This document shows positions 16,366 through 25,730 of a stretch of DNA of 64,000 nt, one piece after another. Source of the DNA: Salinilacihabitans rarus (GTDB taxonomy: Archaea > Halobacteriota > Halobacteria > Halobacteriales > Natrialbaceae); assembly GCF_024296665.1 (NCBI RefSeq), contig NZ_CP100762.1, forward strand, positions 1,426,001 to 1,490,000, written 5' to 3'. How positions within the stretch are numbered: position 1 is the stretch's first letter; every line of letters begins with the position of its first letter. A model generated the notes under the pieces. The model saw only the letters and a program-made list of their open reading frames with translations. It did not search any database and was not told where the DNA came from. A program made the position numbers and the translations under genes.

Positions 16366-17103
16366 TCAGGCTTCCTCGACGAGTTCTTTCCCTTCCTCGG
16401 CCAGCCGCTCCTCGGCGCGGTCGCGGTCCTCGGGGTAGCCGACGTCGATGCGCCAGCCGTCCATCCGGATGGCGTCGATCGTCCGGCCCGACTGGATCAG
16501 GAGGTCGATCGCGTCCGGCAGTTCGTACTCGCCCCGATCGGAGGGCTGGACGAGGTGACAGGCGTGGAAGATGGCGGGCGTGAACGTGTAGAAGCCGGTC
16601 ATCACGAGATTGGAGGGCGGGTCGTCGGGCTTTTCCATCACCTCGACGATCTCGCCGTACTCGTTCGTATCCAGCACCCCGTACCGACTCGCTTCCTCGT
16701 AGGGGACTTCCTCGACGAGGAACGCGGCGTCGGCGCGTTCTTCCTGTTGCCTGTTGATCACGTCGCCGAGGTTCGCCCGGAAGACGTTGTCCCCGAGCAT
16801 CAGCATGAAGTCGTCGTCGACGTGGGGTTCGGCCTGGAGGATGGCGTGGGCGAGACCCAACTGCTCGCGCTGGTGGGCGTACGTGATCGGGACGCCCTCG
16901 TACTCGTCGCCGTAGCGCTCGATGATTTTCTCTTTCATGTACCCGACGACGACCACGAACTCGGTCGCGCCGACCTCGATCAGGTTGTCGAAGACGTCCT
17001 CAATGAGGGGTTTCCCGTCGACTTCGACGAGGACTTTCGGTTTGTCCTCGGTTAACGGCCGGAGGCGGGTGCCCTCGCCGGCCGCTAAAACGACTGCTTG
17101 CAT
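16366..17103 (-). CDS. aglF: sugar-1-phosphate nucleotidyltransferase (AglF-like, UTP-glucose-1-phosphate)
   Basis: A 245-residue nucleotidyltransferase, start MQAVVLAAGEGTRLRPLTED with the GxGTRxRPxT...KP signature and KPLIEDVFDNLIEVG following. Further motifs are LGLAHAILQAEP, FMLMLGDNVF and VEVMEKPDDPPSNLVMTGFY. It probably charges glucose-1-phosphate with UTP (AglF in Haloferax) to supply AglM; the thymidylyltransferase branch is the main alternative. It is the first gene of the aglF-aglM pair, with a divergent phosphatase-like gene starting 118 nt away. Confidence 0.88.
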   Translation of the reverse strand: MQAVVLAAGEGTRLRPLTEDKPKVLVEVDGKPLIEDVFDNLIEVGATEFVVVVGYMKEKIIERYGDEYEGVPITYAHQREQLGLAHAILQAEPHVDDDFMLMLGDNVFRANLGDVINRQQEERADAAFLVEEVPYEEASRYGVLDTNEYGEIVEVMEKPDDPPSNLVMTGFYTFTPAIFHACHLVQPSDRGEYELPDAIDLLIQSGRTIDAIRMDGWRIDVGYPEDRDRAEERLAEEGKELVEEA

Positions 17104-17187
17104 ACGCCTCGCTATCTGATGCCGGTGACAAGTATCTTCTGCTCGTTCGAACAGGACGGCGGAAACGCGTAGATGCTGGAAACCGGT

Positions 17188-17202
17188 TCGCTTATAATAT
17201 CT
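17188..17202 (+). promoter_or_regulatory. TATA element for the GTG-start gene at 17222
   Basis: The bases CGCTTATAATATCTC lie about 27 nt before the GTG start. They predict a leaderless mRNA and support GTG rather than a downstream ATG. Confidence 0.55.
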
Positions 17203-17221
17203 CGTTGGGGATCTTCTCAGC

Positions 17222-18202
17222 GTGGAACTGAACGTCAGAGAGTGGCTGAAGCAACTCCGGACTGAGTGGGGCCAGAATCCGCGTCGCGCTCCCCTCTACG
17301 CCTTTTACGTCCCGTACCTCGGGATGTGGTACTCCGTTACTTCTCGCTACCCTGTCGGGACGAACGTATACGATAAAGATTGGGACGTTCTGGTCGTTCT
17401 CGACGCGTGTCGGACCGATTCGCTCCGACAACTCTCGGACGAGTACGACTTTTTGGCCGAGATCGATAGCGTTCGTTCCGTCGGGAGCCAGTCGGGCGAG
17501 TGGATCGCGAACACGTTTCGAGAAGACCGGCTCGATGACGTCGAAAATACGGTCATGGTGACGGCGAACGGCTTCGCGAGGCGGATTCTGGCCGATCGTC
17601 GATTTCCGCCCTTCAGCAATAACCCGCCCGTCCAAGCGGCCCAGTGGACTCCAGTTTACGGTTCCGACTTCGAGGACCTACAATTCGTCTGGGAGGACCA
17701 TCACGATCCGGATCTCGGCGTTGTCCCTCCACGGGTCGTGACGGATTACGCGATCGAAGCCGCACGGGAGACGCAGCCGGAACGGCTCGTCGTTCACTAT
17801 CTTCAGCCCCACCGGCCGTACATCGCGGACGCCGCGGCCGCCGGGCGACGTACCACCGAGGTCGAACGGGAGGGATACGAGGTTCTGGAACGGGGCGAGG
17901 CCTCGCGAGACGAGATCTATTCGATGTATATGGACAACCTGCGGTACGTATTGGACGACGTCGAACTCCTTTTGGAAAACGTCGACGCCGAAACGGTCGC
18001 GATCACCGCCGACCACGGGGAGTCGTTCGGCGAGGGGTTCGCGTACGGACACCCCGAAGGCTTCCTCCATCCCGTGGTGAAACGGGTCCCGTGGGTCGAG
18101 ACGACGGCGGCGGATACCGGCTCGTATACGCCCGAGATCTCCGCTCATGAGGATCTCGAAACGGACATCGAGTCACACCTTCAGGACCTGGGCTACATGT
18201 GA
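17222..18202 (+). CDS. alkaline-phosphatase-superfamily enzyme, LDACR type (paralogue 1)
   Basis: A 326-residue metal-dependent hydrolase/transferase of the sulfatase-phosphatase fold. Probable metal ligands are Asp61 in VVLDACRTD, Asp264/His265 in TADHGESFGEG and His277 in GHPEGFL; a candidate nucleophile is a Ser in GSQSGEW near residue 90. There is no CxPxR formylglycine motif, so it need not be a sulfatase. The C-terminus is LQDLGYM. It starts with GTG. Close relatives are at 19857 and 49126. Setting between aglF and a flippase suggests it edits or transfers a phosphoryl or sulfuryl group on the N-glycan; this is inferred. Codon use is more AT-rich than in neighbours. Confidence 0.78.
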   Translation: MELNVREWLKQLRTEWGQNPRRAPLYAFYVPYLGMWYSVTSRYPVGTNVYDKDWDVLVVLDACRTDSLRQLSDEYDFLAEIDSVRSVGSQSGEWIANTFREDRLDDVENTVMVTANGFARRILADRRFPPFSNNPPVQAAQWTPVYGSDFEDLQFVWEDHHDPDLGVVPPRVVTDYAIEAARETQPERLVVHYLQPHRPYIADAAAAGRRTTEVEREGYEVLERGEASRDEIYSMYMDNLRYVLDDVELLLENVDAETVAITADHGESFGEGFAYGHPEGFLHPVVKRVPWVETTAADTGSYTPEISAHEDLETDIESHLQDLGYM

Positions 18203-18272
18203 CCGGAATCGCATCCGACCAGAGGCGTGACCGTGGATCACGCTACCCCGTAGATACCGGCTACACGACCCT

Positions 18273-19697
18273 ATGAGACTCGGTCAAACCTCCGTCGTAC
18301 ACTTCGGCTCGCAACTGCTGGTGACCGTCGCCGGCTTCGTCGCGAACATCTACTTCGTGAGAACGCTGGGTGGCGATACGCTGGGGGCGTACTTCCTCGT
18401 GCTCGGCGTACTGGCGTGGCTCTCTATCGTGGGCGATCTCGGCATCCGAACCGCGGTGAAAAAGCGAATGAGCGGCACTGGTGAGGAGGCCGCCTTCTTC
18501 ACCGCCGGCCTTCTCGCGCAAGTTGTCGTATTGAGCGCGGTCGCAGCCCTCGTCCTCGTGTTCGCCGACCCCCTCAATCGCTACCTCGGGGTCGAGGCCG
18601 CGACGTTCGTCGCGCTGTTGCTGGTCGCACGCGTATTTCTGTCGTTCGTCAGAGCCGCGCTGGACGGCAGTCACCTCGTGTACGTCTCTTCGCTGTTGAA
18701 CCCCTTGGAGTGGGGCGGGCGAACTACGCTTCAGGTCACGGCCGTCTTCTTTGGCTTCGGTCTCTCCGGAATGCTGTGGGGCTACTTCGGCGCAGCAATC
18801 TTTGCTATTGCCGCCGGACTGTTCTTTCTCCCGGCCGAACTCGCAACGCCGGATCGGGAACACTTCGACTCCCTCTTCTCGTACTCCCGGTACTCCTGGC
18901 TCGCCGAGTTCCGCCATCGGAGTTTTCTCTCGATGGACACCGTCGTTCTGGGGCTGTTCGTCTCGACGGGGTTCATCGCCATTTACGAAATCGCGTGGAA
19001 CATCGCCTCCGTGCTGGCGATCTTCGGAACGTCGGTGAGCAAGACGCTGTTCCCGGAGATCAGTGAACAGACGTCGAGACAGTCGGCGGAAAAGGCAGTC
19101 CGGTTTACGACGCAATCGTTACTGTACTGTGGGCTGTTCATCGCCCCCGGACTCGTCGGCGCGGTCGTGGTCGGCGACCTCGTCCTCGCGCTGTACGATC
19201 CCGAGTTCGTCGCTGGTTACTGGGTACTGCTCGTTCTCATCGTCGCACGGGGGATCCAGTTGTATCACGGCCAACTTACCAACGTTCTCTCCGCCATCGA
19301 CAGACCGGACGCCGTCTTCCGGATCGACGCGGCGTTCGTGCTGACGAACCTGTCGCTCAACGTCGCGCTCGTGTACTCGTACGGCTGGATGGGGGCGGCG
19401 GTGGCGACGACGATCTCGGCGGTCGTCGGTCTGGTCCTGGCGTACTACGCGCTCTCGAGCGTGATCGACGTGTCAGTTCCCGTGGTGGAAATCGGGAAAC
19501 AGTGGGTCGCCGCGTTGACGATGGGCGGCGCGACGTACTACCTGCGGACGTTGATGGCGGACTCTACGGTCACGCTCCTCATTTTGGTCGGGATCGGGGC
19601 TGGCATCTATTTCGTCGTCCTCTGGGCTCTTTCCGGTCGGTTCCGGCGTGCTGTCGTCGATAATGTCCCCGGTGACTTCTTGACCGGTAGTGGATAG
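18273..19697 (+). CDS. MOP-superfamily oligosaccharide flippase (AglR/Wzx type)
   Basis: A 474-residue integral membrane protein with 12-14 predicted helices, from MRLGQTSVVHFGSQLLVTVAG through the C-terminal LLILVGIGAGIYFVVLW. The opening segment, VRTLGGDTLGAYFLVLGVLAW and the later VVVGDLVLALYDPEFVAGY are typical of polysaccharide flippases. It likely moves dolichol-linked glycan across the membrane for AglB, as proposed for AglR in Haloferax. It is 70 nt downstream of the first phosphatase-like gene, codirectional, probably cotranscribed. A second, separate flippase is at 43202-44665. Confidence 0.85.
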   Translation: MRLGQTSVVHFGSQLLVTVAGFVANIYFVRTLGGDTLGAYFLVLGVLAWLSIVGDLGIRTAVKKRMSGTGEEAAFFTAGLLAQVVVLSAVAALVLVFADPLNRYLGVEAATFVALLLVARVFLSFVRAALDGSHLVYVSSLLNPLEWGGRTTLQVTAVFFGFGLSGMLWGYFGAAIFAIAAGLFFLPAELATPDREHFDSLFSYSRYSWLAEFRHRSFLSMDTVVLGLFVSTGFIAIYEIAWNIASVLAIFGTSVSKTLFPEISEQTSRQSAEKAVRFTTQSLLYCGLFIAPGLVGAVVVGDLVLALYDPEFVAGYWVLLVLIVARGIQLYHGQLTNVLSAIDRPDAVFRIDAAFVLTNLSLNVALVYSYGWMGAAVATTISAVVGLVLAYYALSSVIDVSVPVVEIGKQWVAALTMGGATYYLRTLMADSTVTLLILVGIGAGIYFVVLWALSGRFRRAVVDNVPGDFLTGSG

Positions 19698-19856
19698 CGA
19701 ACCAGTCCGGTAGAAACGTTCGCAGCTACAGTCCGGTTGCATCCCCGGATTGATCGACCTGCATACGCTGGTCGACATTTCGAACGGCTGGTCCGAATCA
19801 GCTCTCCCGCTGAATCGGCATCGTTTTGATCGTCTGTAAGAACCCGTCCATGAGAG

Positions 19857-20831
19857 ATGGGTGGATCGTTCAAGGAGTGGGTGAGAGATCATTACGAACG
19901 GATCGCCTCCGAGCCCGCCCGCGGGCTGATGCACGCAGCGTATACGACGTACCTCGGACTTTGGTATACCCTCACGTCGAGACGGCCGGTTGGAACCCAC
20001 ATCTACGACGAGGACTGGGATGTGCTGGTAATCCTCGACGCGTGTCGCCTCGACGTGCTTCGGTCCGTAGCCCCTGAATATGACTTCATCGAGACGGTGG
20101 ACTCCCGATGGTCTGTCGGAAGTCATTCACACGAGTGGCTCGCACAGACGTTCTCGATCGAGTATGCGGACGAGATCTCGGACACGGCGTATATAAGTGG
20201 TAACGGACACACGTACGAAACTTTTGTCGCGAACGAATATCCGCCGGACGAGACGGTACCGATTTGCTGGCCACGTTGGCAAACTGTAGAAGAAGATACC
20301 TTCGGCACGATAGACATGCTCTGGGAAACCGCTCATCGGGATCAACTCGGCGTCCCACCGCGTGCGATTACGGACCGAACCGTCGAGGTGGCCCGCGAGG
20401 CCGACTACGAGAGGGTAGTCGCTCACTACATGCAGCCACACATTCCCTACATCGCAGGATCGCTAGAGCAAGACCGCGAACCGACCGATGTCGAAGCCGG
20501 AGGATGGAAACATCTTGAATCCGACGGGACGACGTACGACCGCGTGTGGGAGCTCTACGAGGAAAACCTTCGGCTCGTCCTCGACGACGTCGAACTCCTC
20601 CTCGAGAACGTCGATGCTGAAACCGTCGTCATCACGGCCGACCACGGTAACGCGTTCGGGGAGTATACGGTGTACGGACACCCGGAAGGATTTCTCCTCC
20701 CGTGTATCAAGAAAGTGCCATGGGTCGTAACTTCGGGGTCAGACGAGAAGACGTATACGCCGACAGAGGAGTACGATACTGAGGAGAGGACCGATATCGA
20801 AAGTCATCTTCAAGACCTCGGGTATCTGTGA
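19857..20831 (+). CDS. alkaline-phosphatase-superfamily enzyme, LDACR type (paralogue 2)
   Basis: A 324-residue close paralogue of the product of 17222. Shared features are WYTLTSRRPVGTHIYDEDWD, VILDACRLD (Asp61), SVGSHSHEWLAQTF, VHYMQPH-like AHYMQPHIPYIAG, TADHGNAFGEY (Asp262/His263), GHPEGFL (His275) and the C-terminus LQDLGYL. No signal peptide or membrane span is seen, so it should act in the cytoplasm or be peripheral. The pair surrounds the flippase gene, suggesting duplication within the cluster. The substrate is unknown. Base composition is lower in GC than the aglB side. Confidence 0.78.
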   Translation: MGGSFKEWVRDHYERIASEPARGLMHAAYTTYLGLWYTLTSRRPVGTHIYDEDWDVLVILDACRLDVLRSVAPEYDFIETVDSRWSVGSHSHEWLAQTFSIEYADEISDTAYISGNGHTYETFVANEYPPDETVPICWPRWQTVEEDTFGTIDMLWETAHRDQLGVPPRAITDRTVEVAREADYERVVAHYMQPHIPYIAGSLEQDREPTDVEAGGWKHLESDGTTYDRVWELYEENLRLVLDDVELLLENVDAETVVITADHGNAFGEYTVYGHPEGFLLPCIKKVPWVVTSGSDEKTYTPTEEYDTEERTDIESHLQDLGYL

Positions 20832-20863
20832 AATATACTCCTCGAGGGGAGTGACAGCGCAAG

Positions 20864-22000
20864 CTACTGTTTTGAGGGATCAGACTCGCTGCCCACCTGA
20901 TACGCTTCGAGACGAGTCGCTTCGTATAACCGCGCGGCGTGTGTCTCCGGGTCGGGGGTGTTCGCCGACATCAGATCCATCGTCGGGTCGAAACAGCGTT
21001 GGATCTGTGTTCGAACCCACGTTTCACGGTCTTCGCGGGTAGCGACATCGAAGGTTTCGAACGCGAACGGGATTTCGAATCCGGGTGGGTTGTACGGGTA
21101 GCCAAACCGGTTGTCGTCGATCGATTCACGGTACGCTTCCGACCGAGCGTACTCGAGAGCGCGCCGGACGGATGTGGTGTCCCAGACGGAGTGTGACGGA
21201 TAACATCTTTTTAACAGCGCCAGTGCGTACAGGTTGAAACTGTGATAGCCGATCGCCTTCGTTCTGAGCGCTCGTTTTCGTGACGGGGGCCGCGCGTAGT
21301 GGAGGAGGTGCGTTCGTAATAACCCCCGATAACGGAGCGGTCGAGAGAGAATCACCCCTCGGTCGGTAACGAGGTCGGGTCGGAGCGGGTGTCGAACGAG
21401 CCCGGTGTCCTCTACGTCCAGCAGCGACTCCAAACGGTCGAGAAAGATAGCCACCCGTGCGTCCGCTTCGTCGCTTCCAGCCTGAGCGAGCAATCCGCCG
21501 GCAGCGGCGAACCACAACTGGTGGTTGAACGTTCTGTCGTACGGCAGGACGGTCCCGTCCACTTCGACGCGTTTCCATATTCCTAACCGTTCGTCGAACG
21601 GATGGCTACAGAAGACGTCAGTGGCGAGCCGACACAGATCCGGCCGATCGAGTCGCTGTGACGCGACCGCCAGCGCCTCGATGGTCCACGCCTGTCCGAT
21701 CAGTCCGTTACAGCGATCCTTGTCGGGATTTTCCCTGTGGACGAACGTCGCACCGTGTGGTCTTGCAGCCGGCGAGAGCAGGTATTCGATAGCGCGTCGG
21801 GCACCCTCACGGTACCGATTTTCGCCGGTCAGTTCGGCAGCTTGCAGGAAAATGACGAGCCAGTGGGACGTATTCCGGACCGGCGTCTCCGGGTCGCGGT
21901 ACGGACCGTTGTGACCCGCGGGCATGGCGCCCGTCTCCGCCTGTCGGCCGAGGCCAGCCGTCGCGGATCTGACAATCAGCTCGTGGAGGGAAGATGACAT
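20864..22000 (-). CDS. aglQ: AglQ-like (alpha/alpha)6-toroid protein
   Basis: A 378-residue protein rich in helix pairs. The N-terminal half reads like AglQ of Haloferax: TGAMPAGHNGPYRDPETPVRN, SHWLVIFLQAAELTG, RCNGLIGQAWTIEALAVAS, YDRTFNHQLWFAAAGGLLAQ. AglQ is needed for normal N-glycan hexuronate maturation and has been proposed to act as an isomerase or glycan hydrolase; the exact reaction is unsettled. It is the only minus-strand gene in the 17.2-24.7 kb segment. The fold resembles glycoside hydrolase families 88/105 and epimerases. A TATA-like ATGATTC-rich stretch is upstream, but I cannot fix the promoter. Confidence 0.75.
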   Translation of the reverse strand: MSSSLHELIVRSATAGLGRQAETGAMPAGHNGPYRDPETPVRNTSHWLVIFLQAAELTGENRYREGARRAIEYLLSPAARPHGATFVHRENPDKDRCNGLIGQAWTIEALAVASQRLDRPDLCRLATDVFCSHPFDERLGIWKRVEVDGTVLPYDRTFNHQLWFAAAGGLLAQAGSDEADARVAIFLDRLESLLDVEDTGLVRHPLRPDLVTDRGVILSRPLRYRGLLRTHLLHYARPPSRKRALRTKAIGYHSFNLYALALLKRCYPSHSVWDTTSVRRALEYARSEAYRESIDDNRFGYPYNPPGFEIPFAFETFDVATREDRETWVRTQIQRCFDPTMDLMSANTPDPETHAARLYEATRLEAYQVGSESDPSKQ

Positions 22001-22147
22001 TGAATCTGATGAGGATCGCTGCTGACGCGTGATACAGTTTACTATCGCTGCTGTCGGGTCGATCTTCCGCCACCCGCTATGGTACTACTCGAGGATTCGA
22101 GTTGCCGTCAGTAACACCTATGAACGGCCGGCGACCTGATGCTGATA

Positions 22148-23629
22148 ATGAGCGCCCGTGCTCCGAACGTTCTTCTAGTCGTACTGGATAGCCTGAAGGC
22201 CAAAAACGTCGGATTGTACGGATACGAGAGGGAGACGACCCCGTTTCTCGAATCGTTCGCCGCTTCGGACGCCACGACCGTGTACACGCAGGCGCGAGCG
22301 CCGGGGATGACGAGTTACCCGAGTCACACGAGCATCTTTACGGGTCTCGAGGTCGCCGAACACGGTGCCCACGATCTGCTGACACACCAACTGGATCCGT
22401 CGCGTACGATCTGGCACACGCTCTCGACCGAGTTCGGCTACGAGACGGGCGTGTTCTCCGACAACGTCAACTTGACCGGCGAGAAGTCACTCGCGTCGGC
22501 GTTCGACCACGTCGTCGGGCGCCGGGGAAGACTGGTTCCCGATGCGCCGGATCCTGACAAGTTCTTCAACAGTCCCGAGTATCTCGATGGGGAGACGAAC
22601 GGTTCGAAACACCTCGAATACCTAAAACACTGTCTGCGAAGCGAACGGACGATCGGCGGAATCGCGAACGGTGCTGCCAAGCAGTTCAGCCAGACCTTCT
22701 CCTCTGCGGCCCTAGAACGTCGCCTCGACCACTCTGCCGATCGGTTCCTCGACCCCTTCTACACATGGATCGACTCGGTAGACGGGCCGTGGGCCGCCTG
22801 TCTCAATCTCATGGACACACACCTCCCCTTTTGTCCCGCGAAGGAACACGATCTGTGGGGCGGATCGCGTCTCCAACGGACCCAAGCCGCTCTCGACCCG
22901 ACCTCGTGGAACGTGTACGGCGGAGACGTATCTTGGGACGCGTGGAACTCCCTCGAGAACATCTACGACGGAACTATCAGGCAGGTTGATCACTACCTTG
23001 CGGACCTCGTCGACCAACTCAAAGGGCGGGGCTGTTTCGATGATACGCTCCTCGTTATCACCTCCGATCACGGGGAGGGGTTCGGGGAATACAGTCGAGT
23101 CAAACCCGATTTCCGGATCGCCGGCCACATCGTCGGGTTACACGAATCGCTGTTGCACGTGCCGCTCATCGTCTCGGCTCCGGAGCAATCGAACGGGGAA
23201 ACCGTCACGGACCTGGCAACACTCCGACGGTTCCCCGATGCAGTAACGGAGGCCGTGGACGGGGAAATCGAACCCGACGCCTTCGTCCCGAACAGCCCCG
23301 TCGTAGCCTCCGCGTCGACAATCGACGTTAAACGGAAAAACAGACAACGAGCCAGGAAGTACTGTGGGGATCTCGCGCCGTACGAGGGACCCATTCGAGC
23401 AGTGTATCGGTCGGAGAACGGGACGATCCGGAAGTACCTGACGTGGGGGGATCGCGGCGCGACGGTCGAGATCGAAGATGCCCAGCGGGCGTCGGTGGTC
23501 GATGGTGGGGATCCACACGAAGAGGTGGCCTCGGCATTCGAACGGTTCGACGAGGCCGACGTGGTGCTCGAACAAGGGGAAATCGGCGACGAGACGAAAA
23601 CACACCTTCAGAGCCTCGGCTACCTGTAA
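22148..23629 (+). CDS. sulfatase-family protein in the agl cluster
   Basis: About 493 residues (an in-frame ATG at 22139 would add three). N-terminal NVLLVVLDSLKAKNVGLYGYE carries a metal Asp; the nucleophile segment is MTSYPSHTSIFTGLEV, Ser in place of the formylglycine Cys and His in place of the Arg of CxPSR. Later ligands are TSDHGEGFGEYS and HIVGLHESLLHVPLIV. The C-terminus ends LQSLGYL. It is a longer, sulfatase-like branch distinct from the LDACR group. It may hydrolyse or transfer sulfate or phosphate on glycans. It is followed by a glycosyltransferase 195 nt downstream. Confidence 0.8.
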   Translation: MSARAPNVLLVVLDSLKAKNVGLYGYERETTPFLESFAASDATTVYTQARAPGMTSYPSHTSIFTGLEVAEHGAHDLLTHQLDPSRTIWHTLSTEFGYETGVFSDNVNLTGEKSLASAFDHVVGRRGRLVPDAPDPDKFFNSPEYLDGETNGSKHLEYLKHCLRSERTIGGIANGAAKQFSQTFSSAALERRLDHSADRFLDPFYTWIDSVDGPWAACLNLMDTHLPFCPAKEHDLWGGSRLQRTQAALDPTSWNVYGGDVSWDAWNSLENIYDGTIRQVDHYLADLVDQLKGRGCFDDTLLVITSDHGEGFGEYSRVKPDFRIAGHIVGLHESLLHVPLIVSAPEQSNGETVTDLATLRRFPDAVTEAVDGEIEPDAFVPNSPVVASASTIDVKRKNRQRARKYCGDLAPYEGPIRAVYRSENGTIRKYLTWGDRGATVEIEDAQRASVVDGGDPHEEVASAFERFDEADVVLEQGEIGDETKTHLQSLGYL

Positions 23630-23824
23630 CGCGGAATCGAACGCAGCCCTCTCGGCACGATTAGCCGGCTTTCGGTGAATTGATAGCCGCGGGCTCACAA
23701 CCGGTAGCCGATGTCACACGTTGCCGCCGTATCCCTCTCCTTACGTCGAGCCCCCCGAGACGGAGAGCCGACTGGATTGAACGGTCGAGCGAAGCGGGCG
23801 GCGTGGAGTCGAGTTCGGTGATCG

Positions 23825-24721
23825 ATGCCAGCCGACGCTACCGTCTCGATTATCGTCCCCGTGTACAACGATCCGGGCGGCGTCGCGGTCACGATCGACT
23901 CGTCGTTGTCGCAGTCCCTCGACCGCGAGTACCGCATCGTCGTCGTCGACAACGGCTCCACCGACCGAACCCCCGACGTCGTTCGCTCCTCCGACGACGA
24001 CCGACTCTCCCTCGCTCACGAAACCGACGTCCAGTCCTCCTACGCCGCCCGAAACACCGGCATCCGCGCCACCGATGCCGACGTCCTCGCCTTCGTCGAC
24101 GCGGACGTGACCGTTCCCGAGGACTGGCTCGACCGCGCCCTCGACGAGTTCGAAACCGCCGACGCGGACTACATGGGCTGTAACGTCGAACTCACGCTCC
24201 CCGAGAACCCTGCGCTCGCGGCCCGCTACGACGCCCACACCGGCTTCCCGGTGGAACAGTACCTCCGGCGCCAGCGCTTCGCCCCGACCTGCTGTCTCTT
24301 CGTTCGCCGCGAGGTCTTCGAGGACGTCGGCCTCTTCGACCACCGGCTCACCTCCGGCGGCGACAAGGAGTTCGGCAACCGCGTTCACGAGGCCGGCTAC
24401 GAGATGCACTTCGCCGAGGACGTCACGATGTACCACCCGACGCGGAACTCGATCCGCGACCTCGTGACGAAGGACCTCCGCGTCGGCCGCGGCCTCTGTC
24501 AGCTACAGCGGTACCACCCGGACCGGTACGGCGAGCCCGGAATCCCGCCGCGTCCGTCGGGGATCAAGCGACCGGACCGCGACCTGTCGCGACGCGATCG
24601 GCTCGCGTTCGGCGCGCTCTCGACGTTCCTCACGGGCGTCCGCGGGCTGGGCTACTACCGCGAGTACGTCGCGGGCGAGCGAGACGCGGAACCCGGTGGG
24701 GTTCCCGCGCTCGAATCGTGA
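23825..24721 (+). CDS. GT2 glycosyltransferase (AglE-like)
   Basis: A 298-residue family-2 glycosyltransferase: VSIIVPVYNDPGGVAVTIDS, VVVDNGSTDRTPDVV, SSYAARNTGIRATDADVLAF and the DxD motif VDADVTVPEDWL. An acceptor part with CCLFVRREVFEDVGLFDHRL and SGGDKEFGNRVHEAG follows, then MYHPTRNSIRDLVTKDLRVGRG. The C-terminal 50 residues include one possible hydrophobic segment. It probably adds one of the later glycan sugars; I recall AglE as the nearest Haloferax type but am not certain. GC and codon use return to the genome norm here, unlike the preceding genes. It converges on aglG (25-nt gap). Confidence 0.85.
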   Translation: MPADATVSIIVPVYNDPGGVAVTIDSSLSQSLDREYRIVVVDNGSTDRTPDVVRSSDDDRLSLAHETDVQSSYAARNTGIRATDADVLAFVDADVTVPEDWLDRALDEFETADADYMGCNVELTLPENPALAARYDAHTGFPVEQYLRRQRFAPTCCLFVRREVFEDVGLFDHRLTSGGDKEFGNRVHEAGYEMHFAEDVTMYHPTRNSIRDLVTKDLRVGRGLCQLQRYHPDRYGEPGIPPRPSGIKRPDRDLSRRDRLAFGALSTFLTGVRGLGYYREYVAGERDAEPGGVPALES

Positions 24722-24746
24722 GCCGCGGTCGGAGCGAAACGGGCAG

Positions 24747-25706
24747 TCAGTTACCCGTCGCCGAGTCGCGGCCGGCGGTCAGCCCGGAGCGGTCGACGTC
24801 GACCAGCCCGTACAGGTAGCCGAACCCGACCGCCGCGGTGAAGACGAAGATCGCGACGAGCTGTTTCACCCCCGCCAGCGACGGCCGTCGAACGAGGTCC
24901 GTCAGCCGCGAGGGGACGAACTCGAACAACAGCCGCTTCAGGTACTCGTTCTTGTCGCCTTTCGCCTCCGGCAACAGCAGGTCCATGATCCGCTTGGAGT
25001 AGCCCTGCCAGAACGACCGGAACACGAGCCAGCGGAACTCGCCGCGGTAGTCGAACAGCTTGTGGTGGACGACGGCGTCGGTGTTGTAGATCACGCCCTT
25101 GCCGTACTCGTTTCGCATCCGGATACAGACGGGCGCCTCGTGGGCCTGGACGTGGCGGTCGCCCTGCCGACCCGTGTTCTCGTCGTAGCCGCCGACGCTC
25201 AGGAACACCTCGCGGCGAAAGGAGATGTTCGAGCCGTAGGTGTTTCGCAGTTCCTCCATGTGCTCGCCGAACCCACGCTCGTCACAGCCGACGAGCCAGT
25301 AGAACTCCTCGGGGAAGAAGTCGGGCTTCGCCGTGACCCAGTCGGGCGCGACGTGGCCGCCGACCGCGATGGCGTCGGTCTCCTCGTACACCCGCACTAG
25401 CTGTTCGATCCAGTCCGGTTCGGCGACCGCGTCGTCGTCGATGAACGCCACGACCTCGCCGGTGGCGATCTCGGCGCCTTTCGTGCGGCTGTAGGAGATG
25501 CCGCGGTTCTCTTCGTTGCAGTGGAGGACGACGTCGTCGAGGTCGCCGAAGTCCTCGCGGACGCGCTCGAAGACGGGTTCGTTGCCGTCGACGACGAGGA
25601 CGACCTCGAGGGGCTCGTAGGTCTGGGCGAGGACGCTCTCGACACACTCGGAGAAGACGTCGTAGCGCTCCATCGCGTACGTGCAGATGACGACGGAGAC
25701 TCTCAT
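24747..25706 (-). CDS. aglG: GT2 glycosyltransferase, AglG type
   Basis: A 319-residue family-2 glycosyltransferase beginning MRVSVVICTYAMERYDVFSE, with VLVVDGNEPVFERV, RGISYSRTKGAEIATGE and the DDD metal motif AFIDDDAVAEPDW; then NTYGSNISFRREVFLSVGGY. The segment YNTDAVVHHKLFDYRGEFRW and a C-terminal hydrophobic helix (about residues 285-303) match AglG, which adds glucuronate as the second sugar in Haloferax; AglI is the close alternative. The start at 25706 has GCTTATTCG about 28 nt upstream. A longer upstream open frame is non-coding. Confidence 0.85.
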   Translation of the reverse strand: MRVSVVICTYAMERYDVFSECVESVLAQTYEPLEVVLVVDGNEPVFERVREDFGDLDDVVLHCNEENRGISYSRTKGAEIATGEVVAFIDDDAVAEPDWIEQLVRVYEETDAIAVGGHVAPDWVTAKPDFFPEEFYWLVGCDERGFGEHMEELRNTYGSNISFRREVFLSVGGYDENTGRQGDRHVQAHEAPVCIRMRNEYGKGVIYNTDAVVHHKLFDYRGEFRWLVFRSFWQGYSKRIMDLLLPEAKGDKNEYLKRLLFEFVPSRLTDLVRRPSLAGVKQLVAIFVFTAAVGFGYLYGLVDVDRSGLTAGRDSATGN

Positions 25707-25730
25707 CGAAGGTCGATTGCGGCGACTTTC

